Shown here one piece after another: positions 1-7,144 of a DNA stretch of 10,582 nucleotides (the stretch's first letter is position 1; each line of letters opens with the position of its first letter). The position numbers and the translations under genes are program-made. The notes under the pieces are model-generated. The model was not told the origin of the DNA. It searched no databases and worked only from the letters and a program-made list of their open reading frames with translations. The stretch comes from an uncultured Blautia sp. (lineage in GTDB: Bacteria; Bacillota; Clostridia; Lachnospirales; Lachnospiraceae), in the NCBI GenBank assembly GCA_900543715.1, contig UQSX01000096.1, positions 1-10,582 of the forward strand. Reading direction: 5' to 3'.

Positions 1-2
1 TT

Positions 3-1415
3 TTCCGGTATGTGGCCATGATCCCGCTGTTCCTCCCCACAGTGGTACACGGACTGAGTCTGGTCTACCTTTTCGGAAACCAGGGAATCATTACCGGGCT
101 GGGCTGGGACATCGGCCTTTACGGAAGGACAGGGATCATTCTGTCAGAGATTATCTATACCTTCCCCCAGGCCTTTCTCATGTTTTCCATTGCCCTGAAC
201 TATGCAGACGGCAGGCTGTATGAGGCAGCGGACAGCATGGGCTGCAGCTCTCTGAAAAAGTTTACCCATATTACCCTTCCTTCGGTGCGCTATACCCTGA
301 TCAACAGTCTGTTTGTATGCTTTACCCTGGCCTTTACAGACTTTGGTGCACCCAAGGTGCTGGGAGGAAATTACAACGTTCTGGCTACTGATATCTATAA
401 GCAGGTAGCAGGACAGTTTAATATGAATATGGGGGCTGTAGTGGGAACTCTCCTGTTGATACCGGCGGTGATCAGCTTTGGCGTGGACCGGGTGGTGTCA
501 GGAAAAACCAATGACGGGATCAGCTCCAAAGCCCAGGCGCTGAAGATTAAGAAATGCGGGACAAGGGACGGTGTTTTCTATCTGATATGCGGAGGGATTT
601 CCCTGTGCCTGCTCAGCCTTGTAGTGGTTTTATTTGTGGGAGCCTTTACGAAATACTATCCCTATGATCTGGGATTTACCCTGGAAAACTTCCGGTTTAA
701 TCCTTCTACAGGAGGGATCCAGAGCTATCTGAATTCTATTGAGATGAGTCTGCTGACAGCTGTTTTAGGAACAATTTTCGTTTTTATCTACGCTTATTTT
801 ATTGAGCGGGGAAAGTGTACCGGAGTTTTCAAAAATACGGGACGGATGTTATCCTCTCTGCCTCTGGCACTGCCGGGAATGGTGATCGGTCTGGGCTTTA
901 TATTCTTCTTTAACCAGAAGGAGAATCCCCTGAATTTTATCTACGGAACGGTGATGATCCTGGTCCTGGCCAATGTGGTCCACTTCTACTCGGTGCCCTT
1001 TGTAACCGCCAGCAGCGCACTGAAAAAGCTGGACAGAGAGTATGAAAATGTGGCGGACAGTCTGAAGATCCCCGGGTGGAAAACCTTCTGCAAAGTGGTA
1101 GTTCCCCTGTCGCTGCCGGCAGTGCTGGAGATTTTCATGTACTATTTTATGAATTCTATGGTGACGGTGTCTGCTGTGGTATTCCTGTACAGCGCCCAGT
1201 TTAAGATTGCTTCCATTGCCATTACCCATATGGAAGAGGCAGGGGACATTGCCCAGGCTGCGGCTATGAGTCTTCTGATCCTGTTTATTAATGTGGCGGC
1301 AAGAGGAATCTACGAGGCATGCAGGAAGATCAGCAGCCGGGAAAGGACTGCCCGGTCTGCAGCAGGAAAAGCCAGGATCCATTTCTTAAAAACAAGAACA
1401 CAGAGCAGTCTGTGA
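3..1415 (+). CDS. ABC transporter permease, two fused permease domains, iron(III)/2-aminoethylphosphonate-type (5' partial)
   Basis: Inner-membrane permease subunit of an ABC importer. The frame is open from the first bases of the window, so the start lies upstream and the GTG at 12 is only an internal codon. About 470 residues are visible. Numbering from the codon at 12, two EAA-type cytoplasmic loops that contact the ATPase are visible: YEAADSMG (70-77) with ITLP after it, and YENVADSLKIPG (344-355) with VVPLSLP after it. Each sits among hydrophobic helices, so two BPD_transp_1 domains are fused in one chain, as in FbpB/SfuB-like and PhnU2-like permeases. The N-terminal part of the first domain is missing. 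The C-terminus is a basic tail (after 436). The oxidoreductase gene starts 27 bp downstream, suggesting one operon; binding-protein and ATPase genes are presumably upstream. The substrate cannot be read from a permease: ferric iron, phosphonate or another small anionic solute are all possible. Confidence 0.88.
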   Translation, partial: FRYVAMIPLFLPTVVHGLSLVYLFGNQGIITGLGWDIGLYGRTGIILSEIIYTFPQAFLMFSIALNYADGRLYEAADSMGCSSLKKFTHITLPSVRYTLINSLFVCFTLAFTDFGAPKVLGGNYNVLATDIYKQVAGQFNMNMGAVVGTLLLIPAVISFGVDRVVSGKTNDGISSKAQALKIKKCGTRDGVFYLICGGISLCLLSLVVVLFVGAFTKYYPYDLGFTLENFRFNPSTGGIQSYLNSIEMSLLTAVLGTIFVFIYAYFIERGKCTGVFKNTGRMLSSLPLALPGMVIGLGFIFFFNQKENPLNFIYGTVMILVLANVVHFYSVPFVTASSALKKLDREYENVADSLKIPGWKTFCKVVVPLSLPAVLEIFMYYFMNSMVTVSAVVFLYSAQFKIASIAITHMEEAGDIAQAAAMSLLILFINVAARGIYEACRKISSRERTARSAAGKARIHFLKTRTQSSL

Positions 1416-1442
1416 ATTATAAACATAATGGAGGAAAATGTA

Positions 1443-2603
1443 ATGAAAGTATTTTGCTTAGGAGCAGCAGGAAGAATCAGCAGAGAATCTGCACTGGATC
1501 TGGTCCAGTATTCCGATTTTGAGAAGATTACTATTGGAGACTACAATTATGAAGAGGCATGTAAAGTTGCCCGGTGGCTGAACGATGACAGGGTAGATGC
1601 AGTGAAGATCGATGTCACCAAAGTGGATGAGGCCGCAGAAATGATGAAAGGTTATGATGTGGTCATGGACGGCACTCAGATCACCTTAAACGGCATTTCC
1701 ACAGAATGTATCGCCAAGGCAGGATGCCATGGGGTAAACCTCAACGGATTCGGAGAAGAGAACCAGTGGGATCAGCTTTTTAAAGACGCAGGAAAAGCCT
1801 GTGTTCCCGGTTTTGGCATGACTCCCGGAACTACCCAGATGATGGCTATGCATCTTGCCAACCAGCTGGATACAGTGGAAGAAGTTTATGTGTCTCACGG
1901 CGCCTTCCGTCCCTTTGCTTTTTCAAAGTCCATTACAGAGACAACCACTTATGAATATGATCCTAACCTGAAAAGCCGTGTGGTATTTGAAGACGGAAAA
2001 TTTATCCAGGTTCCTCCTTTTGCCCGGCCAAGAGAGATCGATCTGCCCCAGCCATATGGAAAGACTACCCAGTATATCATTCCCCATTCCGAGACCGTTA
2101 CTCTGGCTCAGGCTTTAAAGGATAAAGGAGTACGTCTCATCGAGGTGAGAGGTACCTGGCCCAAGCAGAACATGACTCTGGTAAGAGGCCTTTATGACTA
2201 CGGTATCCTGAAAAATCCGGTGGTAAAAGTAGGGGATACAGAGAAGGGCCTGATGAGTATTATCGGTGATTATCTGGTGAACAGTGAGGAAGGAAAGACC
2301 ACAGAATTATACTGATATGCCCTTCACGTAGAAGTTGTGGGCTACAAAGACGGGGTGAAAAAACAGGGAATTATTTATCACACCCACCCGGCTTCTGACG
2401 GCAGCGTGGAAGGCTGGGAAGGTCTCCGGGCATATACCAGAAATGTGGGGATCCCTCTTGCTATAGCAGCAGAACAGCTTGCAAAAGGCAATGTAAAAGG
2501 AACCGGCATCCTGATCCCGGAAGATGCTTTTGAGCCGGAACTGATCTTTAAAGAGCTGGAGAGAAGAGGGATCTATATGCACGAGAGCTGGAACAATCTG
2601 TAA
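1443..2603 (+). pseudogene. Saccharopine dehydrogenase-like NAD(P)-binding oxidoreductase, interrupted by in-frame TGA
   Basis: The start ATG at 1443 is preceded by GGAGG (1430-1434) at 8-nt spacing, which favours it over the in-frame ATG at 1428. The N-terminus (VFCLGAAGRISRESALDL, residues 3-20) is a Rossmann nucleotide-binding fold, and VPGFGMTPG (121-129) is typical of saccharopine dehydrogenase-like enzymes, which reduce or oxidise imine/amine bonds. Residue 290 is followed by TGA (2313-2315). The same frame then continues without a gap for 95 codons to TAA at 2601-2603 (YALHVEVVGYKDG and onward), giving 385 coded residues plus the stop position, about the family length. From memory, relatives read ELYGYALHVEV here, so a GGA-to-TGA change would explain the stop. 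The downstream part has no convincing start of its own. It probably shares an operon with the ABC permease, hinting at metabolism of the imported solute. Alternatives are a sequencing error or a readthrough codon. The family is fairly sure; the substrate is unknown. Confidence 0.75.
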
Positions 2604-2624
2604 AAACAAAAAGAGAATAACAGC

Positions 2625-2657
2625 TTCCTGAAAGTACGGTTACGAAAAGGAATTTTT
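2625..2657 (+). terminator. Possible hairpin terminator between the convergent oxidoreductase and LysR genes
   Basis: A symmetric hairpin is visible: TTCCT, then GAAA, GTA, loop CGGT, TAC, GAAA and AGGAA, followed directly by TTTTT (2653-2657). The 5-bp outer stem, the GAAA/GAAA internal loop and the 3-bp inner stem make it weak in GC content. It lies 22 nt after the oxidoreductase stop and overlaps the last codons of the LysR gene. The opposite strand is also U-rich beyond the stem, so it might act in both directions. This is inference from shape only. Confidence 0.35.
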
Positions 2658-3521
2658 AATAAACTCTGTCATAGCCCGGGCCCCGTCTCCCTGATGACGG
2701 AGGCGATGGTAAGTAAGATAGAGATAACGCCCATCTGTAAGCCAGGAAGGACAGAGGATACGGATATTTTCATAGGAAGCCAGGGATTCTGTTTCCGCTA
2801 CAATAGAGATTCCCAGTTCCTGGGAGACAAGCTGGGCGATAGAGTCTTCGCTGTAGGCAAAATGAGTAATCTGAGGAGTCAGGCCATACTTCTGAAACAG
2901 GCCAGAGACCTGGCGGTACATGGGATAATCGGTAAGATAGGAGACAAAGGGAATCTCCTGGATATCCTCTGGGGTGGCAAAGTCCAGACCTGCATAGGGA
3001 GCGGAGGACGGAAGGATCAGGACAAAAGGCTGATAGATTATAGGAATCTGGACAATATCCGGATCAGGTTCTATCCGGGAACAGATGCCCAGATCAAAGC
3101 GCCCTTCTTTGATACCTTCGGCGATTTTATCACTGGGCATTTCATCAGAGTAGATCAGATATTTGCCCTTTGTGGCAGACATAAAGTCACGAAAAAGGCG
3201 GGGGATACAAAGATATGCGATAGAGGCAGTATAGGCGAAATGGATTTCCATATTCAGCTTGTCTGCCTCTTTTTTCAGATGTTTTTTGGCGGCTTCGGTC
3301 TGCTGGAGGATGCTCCGGGCATAGGGAAGCAGCTTCTTCCCATAGGAGGTAAGGGCGATGCCTCTGCCTTCCGGCTGGAACAGAGGTACTTCCAGCTCGG
3401 CCTCCAGCTTTTTTATGGAAATGCTCAGGCTGGGCTGAGAGATATTTAACAGTTGCGCCGCCTTTCCTATGTGGAGCGTATTGGCAGCGGTTTCAAAATA
3501 TTTCAACTGGTCAAGGGTCAT
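2640..3521 (-). CDS. LysR-family transcriptional regulator
   Basis: A 293-residue protein of typical LysR length. The N-terminal winged helix-turn-helix is clear: MTLDQLKYFETAANTLHIGKAAQLLNISQ opens it and PSLSISIKKLEAELEVPLF (30-48) is the recognition helix region. A linker helix follows (about 58-92), then an effector-binding domain of the periplasmic-binding-protein fold (from about 93). The ATG is preceded by AAAGGAG at good spacing. The gene is divergent from the MATE pump with a 153-bp gap containing a T-N11-A box, so it probably controls the pump and represses or tunes itself. It also converges on the oxidoreductase gene, so a role in the upstream importer operon cannot be excluded. 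The effector is unknown. Confidence 0.92.
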   Translation of the reverse strand: MTLDQLKYFETAANTLHIGKAAQLLNISQPSLSISIKKLEAELEVPLFQPEGRGIALTSYGKKLLPYARSILQQTEAAKKHLKKEADKLNMEIHFAYTASIAYLCIPRLFRDFMSATKGKYLIYSDEMPSDKIAEGIKEGRFDLGICSRIEPDPDIVQIPIIYQPFVLILPSSAPYAGLDFATPEDIQEIPFVSYLTDYPMYRQVSGLFQKYGLTPQITHFAYSEDSIAQLVSQELGISIVAETESLASYENIRILCPSWLTDGRYLYLTYHRLRHQGDGARAMTEFIKNSFS

Positions 3522-3573
3522 GATGTTCTCCTTTCCTGAATGTCCATTCAGGACCTTTGATTTGAAATGATAT

Positions 3574-3588
3574 ATAGTTTTAAACTAT
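3574..3588. promoter_or_regulatory. Predicted LysR operator (T-N11-A box)
   Basis: ATAGTTTTAAACTAT is a perfect inverted repeat with 7-bp arms around one central base, and it contains T-N11-A (T3575 and A3587), the classic LysR recognition pattern. Its centre (3581) lies about 64 bp upstream of the inferred start of MATE transcription, where a LysR primary binding site is usually found. On the other side it is 53 bp from the LysR start codon, so it would also suit autoregulation. Binding itself is inferred. Confidence 0.55.
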
Positions 3589-3609
3589 GAATTAATTAAA
3601 ATCATATAT

Positions 3610-3638
3610 TTTACTGCTGAAAAAGTCAATGCTATAAT
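3610..3638 (+). promoter_or_regulatory. Predicted sigma-A promoter of the MATE gene
   Basis: A perfect -10 hexamer TATAAT (3633-3638) is preceded at 17 bp by a weak -35 TTTACT (3610-3615). The inferred start of transcription is near 3645, about 30 nt before the ATG. A good -10 with a poor -35 is the pattern expected of an activator-dependent promoter, which fits the LysR box just upstream. Confidence 0.5.
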
Positions 3639-3674
3639 CCTTTTAGAATAAGGAAAAGAAGGAAGAAGAGCGTT

Positions 3675-5033
3675 ATGGAAAGCAAACAAAAGACCATGGA
3701 TCTGACCACAGGTCATCCATTAAAACAGATTTTAATATTTTCGATACCTCTGGTGTTCGGTACGATTTTTCAGCAGTTTTACAGTTTTGCAGATACTGTA
3801 ATTGTAGGACGGTGTCTGGGTACGGATGCCCTGGCGGCGGTAGGAGCTACATCCTCTCTCCACTTTCTCATATTAGGCTTTGTTCAGGGGGCATGTGTAG
3901 GCTTCGGCATACCTGTGGCTCAGAGCTACGGAGCTAAGGACCGAGATGAAATGTGCCGGTATTTGTGGAATGGGACTTGGATCTGCCTGCTTATCAGTCT
4001 GTTTTTGTCTCTAGGTTCTGTTTTGCTGACAGATACTCTTTTGGCGATCATGAACACGCCGGAAGAGATTTTTTTTATGGCCAGGGCCTATATTGTAATT
4101 TTGTTTGCAGGAATACCTGCAAGTGTTCTCTATAATTATTCTGCCAGCGTAATGCGGGCAATGGGAGACTCCAGACACCCTTTTTATTTTCTGCTGTTTT
4201 CCAGTGTGCTGAATGTAATCCTGGACTATGTTCTCATTGCATTTTTTCATATGGGTGTGCCGGGAGCTGCGGCAGCTACGGTGTTCAGCCAGTTTGTCAG
4301 CGGAGCCTTAAATGTGTGGTGGATGTTTCGGCGCATGGATATGATACAGGGGAAAAAGAGCCAGATGAAACCTTCTCTTCCTCATATAAAACGCCTCTGT
4401 GTAGTGGGCCTTCCTATGGGCTTTGAGTATTCCGTGTCTGCCATAGGGGCGGTAATCCTGCAGAATTCCATTAACACCCTGGGAAGCGGAGCAGTGGCGG
4501 CCCAGACAGCAGGAGAGAAAATCCGTCAGATGTTTACCCTGCCTATGGAGAGTGTGGGAATGGCCATTGCCACCTATGCCGGACAGAATTTTGGAGCCGG
4601 AAAGCTGAAAAGGATATGGCAGGGAATCAAACAGGGTATGGTGATACAACTGGTCTACTGTGCCGTAATCTGGGCAGTTTTGCTGGGGATGAATGGGCTG
4701 CTGGTACAGATTGTCCTGGGAGAAGCCCAGCCGGAAATCAGTGCAGAGGCCGGGCGGTATTTGTTTATTGTGAGCTGCCTGTTTATATTCCACGGCTCTT
4801 TGATGGTTTTCCGAAATACTCTTCAGGGAATGGGCTACAGCTTTCACGCCATTATCTCAGGAGTCTGGGAGCTGGCAGGAAGGAGTCTGGGAGGCTGGCT
4901 GGCCGTTCATGGAGCCGGTTTTACAGCGGTCTGCCTGGCAAATCCTCTGGCCTGGATATTTGCTCTGTGCTACTGTATTTACATGGTGAGATATTTCCTG
5001 AGGAAAAACGAAAGAAAACAAAACTTGACTTAA
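3675..5033 (+). CDS. MATE-family multidrug/toxin efflux transporter
   Basis: A 452-residue polytopic membrane protein of normal MATE length, expected to export cationic drugs, toxins or metabolites using a sodium or proton gradient. The MATE signature of helix 1-2 is visible (IPLVFGTIFQQFYSFADTVI, residues 24-43, then VGRCLGTDALAAVGA). It is echoed in the second half by GLPMGFEYSVSAIG (245-258), NTLGSGAVAAQTAGEKI and TYAGQNFGAGKLKRI (300-314), the two-fold internal repeat of the family. About twelve hydrophobic segments can be picked out. The ATG is preceded by GGAAG about 9 nt upstream. It is the first gene rightward from the LysR/MATE divergent region, so it is probably under LysR control. 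The substrate cannot be predicted. The reading frame is intact and ends with a short basic tail. Confidence 0.93.
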   Translation: MESKQKTMDLTTGHPLKQILIFSIPLVFGTIFQQFYSFADTVIVGRCLGTDALAAVGATSSLHFLILGFVQGACVGFGIPVAQSYGAKDRDEMCRYLWNGTWICLLISLFLSLGSVLLTDTLLAIMNTPEEIFFMARAYIVILFAGIPASVLYNYSASVMRAMGDSRHPFYFLLFSSVLNVILDYVLIAFFHMGVPGAAAATVFSQFVSGALNVWWMFRRMDMIQGKKSQMKPSLPHIKRLCVVGLPMGFEYSVSAIGAVILQNSINTLGSGAVAAQTAGEKIRQMFTLPMESVGMAIATYAGQNFGAGKLKRIWQGIKQGMVIQLVYCAVIWAVLLGMNGLLVQIVLGEAQPEISAEAGRYLFIVSCLFIFHGSLMVFRNTLQGMGYSFHAIISGVWELAGRSLGGWLAVHGAGFTAVCLANPLAWIFALCYCIYMVRYFLRKNERKQNLT

Positions 5034-5076
5034 AAAGCTTATAAGTGCAATATTAAGGTACAGGCTAGGAGGGAAT

Positions 5077-6127
5077 ATGAAAGTTATTTATCAGATTTGT
5101 GGAAAGATCAGTCTGCTATGCTACATATTTATTCTGTATCAGATATGGCACTTATGCCAGTTCGGCGGGATCAGAGCTCATTTCATGGTGCTTCTGCCAA
5201 GCGGGGCTGTGTTTTTGGCGAGTTTTGCTTTATGGTTGATTTCCAGGAAATACAGGAAAAAAGAGGACGATAACACGCCCATGAAAAGAAAGATTCTATG
5301 GGCAGAGGGAATTGTTGTATCTATTGCCACGGCCTATCTGATCGGCCAGATCATCTATACGGGAATCCCTTATAATGGAGCGCTGTCCTGGAAGATAGAC
5401 CAGCGGCTGAACCAGAAAGAAGTGACCCTGGAGCATGACAATTTTTTTGAGAACGGTGTGGAAGGGGTTCTTGCGGATCTGGACGAAGCTTTGGATATGC
5501 CGGAAGAGCTTTACATTGTGAATCAGTATCAGATGAGCCACAACGGATTATGAGGAGGACAAGAGGCTGGAGCCTATGCTGACCATTCTCCAGAAGGCTC
5601 CCTGTGAAGAGGCAGTAAAGACCTGGGCCCAGGCAGATATAGGAGAAGAGTTTGAAATCCTGTATATGGGAAGACGCTCCTTTAACTCAGCCTCAGGACT
5701 GGAATATCTGTCGGGAGATGTAGACGGCGATGGTACAGAAACAGGGACCAGCTCCTTTGGACAGCTGTATGAGGGAGGAGAAATCGGCGTGACGGAAGGC
5801 CTGGTATTCTTTGATGAGAACTTTGGATTAGCAGGCCTTACGGGAGCCTCACAGTCTTATTCCAGGCTATATATGACCAGGGACGGAGGCGCCACCTTTA
5901 CCCAGGTGCAGCTTCCCATGGATTCAGTTACGGAGCTTCCGGAAAGTGGGAGAGAAGCTGGATTTACAGTCAACGATTATGACTATCTGTCCATGCCTGA
6001 GGAACAGGACGGGAGTCTAACCATCCTGGCGGTAACAGGGGCCGGAGAACAGGAAGAAATCCTGTTTCAGTCAACAGACCAGGGAGAGACCTGGTCTTAT
6101 GGAGGAGTCTCTACAGCTGCTTCCTGA
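5077..6127 (+). pseudogene. Membrane-anchored Asp-box (BNR-like) protein, frameshifted and apparently internally deleted
   Basis: Two pieces in different frames. Piece one (5077-5553, 158 residues, good AGGAGG site) has three hydrophobic segments near 9-28, 36-56 and 74-95, then an extracytoplasmic part ending in PEELYIVNQYQMS before running to TGA. Piece two reads from about 5540 in another frame (TDYEEDKRLEPMLTILQKAP and onward) to TGA at 6125-6127. It carries a DVDGDGTE calcium-loop-like motif and two Asp-boxes, TRDGGATF and STDQGETW, typical of BNR/sialidase-like beta-propeller blades, though no enzyme activity is implied. From memory, homologous clostridial proteins of unknown function are one continuous chain with extra sequence between QMS and the DYEED segment, and again near GGEI/GVTEGL. 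I infer an out-of-frame deletion near 5536-5548 and a second in-frame one. The ATG at 5576 could give a separate product by coupling, but this is less likely. Function unknown; may be a surface or signalling protein. Confidence 0.6.
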
Positions 6128-7022
6128 ATTTTAGAGGAGTAGTTCCAGTTTTTTGACGAAAGGTCTTGATGAAGTAGCTTTGATCCTGGAAACCGCAGGA
6201 GGCGGATATTTCCAGGATGGACAGGTCGGTCTGAATCAGGAGCTGCCGGGCCTTTCGAATCCTCAGGTCAATAATATACTGCATGGGAGAGGTGCCAATG
6301 ATGTTCTTGAAACATCGCAGGCAGCTTCTGGGACTTAGTGAGGCGCTGGCTGCAATCTGCTCCAGATGGATTTCTTCTGTGTAATGCATCTGAATATAAG
6401 AGAGCATATCCAGAACACGGCTGAGTTCCTGTCTGCTGTGGACATGTTCAGGAGGTGTGTCCGGCTTATTTCTTAAAAGGGACAAAAGAATATCGGATAA
6501 TATTTCCCGGATACGGAATTCATAGCCGTATTCCGGAGACTGAAAGGCGGAAACTGCGGTTTCTGCCTTTTTCAGTATCTCCGCCTGCCAGGGAACAGAA
6601 GGCCGCAGGACCATATGGGTAAAATCTGTGGAGAAAACCAGCTTTTTCACATATTTTTCCCAAAACACACTGTCCTGTGAGCCGTACAGCAGAGAAGGGG
6701 AAAAAAGAATATTGGGAAAAAGAGATCTGTGGGCGGCCTGGCCAGAATAGGAGTGAAGTATTTTTCGATTGATAAAGCAGCCCTCACCTTCATGGAGCAG
6801 ATAATGCTCTCCATTTATGAAGGCGTTTATCTCTCCCTGGGAAACATAGGCGATTTCCAGCTCTTCGTGCCAGTGCCAGGGATAGGAATCGTTGCCGTTT
6901 TTATAATTGTCTACGTAATAAGCACATGGGAAGGGGGAATCTCCGTGCTGCATGCTTTCAAACTGATTATCCAGTATGCTCAGAGAATGGCTCTCTTTGT
7001 CCTGGGTATTATATTTTTCCAT
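6111..7022 (-). CDS. AraC-family transcriptional regulator with N-terminal cupin sensor domain
   Basis: A 303-residue regulator of standard AraC length. The N-terminal half is a cupin-like ligand-binding domain with the typical WHWHEELEIAYVSQG strand (49-63) and a later GEGCFINRKILHSY (79-92), as in sugar-responsive AraC proteins. The C-terminal half has the two helix-turn-helix motifs: IHLEQIAASASLSPRSCLRCFK (218-239), then ILEISASCGFQDQSYFIKTFRQKTGTTPLKFRK (269-301), which is the family signature. The ATG is preceded by CAGGAGA at good spacing. The gene diverges from an MFS transporter with overlapping promoters, so it most likely controls that transporter in response to the carried compound, often a sugar. 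Its last 17 bp overlap the end of the broken Asp-box gene on the other strand. Confidence 0.93.
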   Translation of the reverse strand: MEKYNTQDKESHSLSILDNQFESMQHGDSPFPCAYYVDNYKNGNDSYPWHWHEELEIAYVSQGEINAFINGEHYLLHEGEGCFINRKILHSYSGQAAHRSLFPNILFSPSLLYGSQDSVFWEKYVKKLVFSTDFTHMVLRPSVPWQAEILKKAETAVSAFQSPEYGYEFRIREILSDILLSLLRNKPDTPPEHVHSRQELSRVLDMLSYIQMHYTEEIHLEQIAASASLSPRSCLRCFKNIIGTSPMQYIIDLRIRKARQLLIQTDLSILEISASCGFQDQSYFIKTFRQKTGTTPLKFRKQL

Positions 7023-7040
7023 GAATATCTCCTGTATATT

Positions 7041-7069
7041 TTGATAAAATGGCGATTTTATTATATTTT
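7041..7069 (+). promoter_or_regulatory. Predicted promoter of the MFS transporter gene
   Basis: TTGATA (7041-7046, five of six consensus bases) is separated by 17 bp from TATTTT (7064-7069, four of six). Transcription would begin near 7076, about 70 nt before the ATG. The -10 shares its bases with the -10 of the opposing AraC promoter. Confidence 0.4.
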
Positions 7070-7093
7070 ATATCGGATTATTTATAGAAGCAA
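7065..7093 (-). promoter_or_regulatory. Predicted promoter of the AraC regulator gene
   Basis: On the minus strand TTGCTT (7093-7088) is followed after 17 bp by TAAAAT (7070-7065). A further TATAAT lies a few bases downstream and could be an alternative -10. The box overlaps the -10 of the divergent MFS promoter, so the two polymerases should compete. Confidence 0.4.
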
Positions 7094-7144
7094 GAAGAAA
7101 TGCCTGTTATATTTAACAGAGTATGAAATAACAGAAGGTAAGAA

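Noticed and set aside
849..1382. 177-residue open frame on the minus strand
   Set aside because: Antisense shadow of the ABC permease, histidine- and glutamine-rich with no recognisable domain and no ribosome binding site.
2313..2345. TGA in the oxidoreductase gene read as selenocysteine, with GCCC...GGGC after it as a SECIS hairpin
   Set aside because: The stem is only four strong pairs with mismatches, the loop lies about 13 nt from the TGA, and the family has, as far as I recall, no cysteine at this place.
2337..2603. Separate small gene starting at GTG 2337
   Set aside because: No ribosome binding site, and it is in the same frame as the oxidoreductase whose C-terminal end it completes.
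2694..3449. 251-residue open frame on the plus strand
   Set aside because: It lies wholly antisense to the LysR gene, has no family features, and the opposite frame encodes a clear LysR protein.
4308..4847. 179-residue open frame on the minus strand
   Set aside because: Antisense to the MATE gene, whose reading frame is intact and well recognised.
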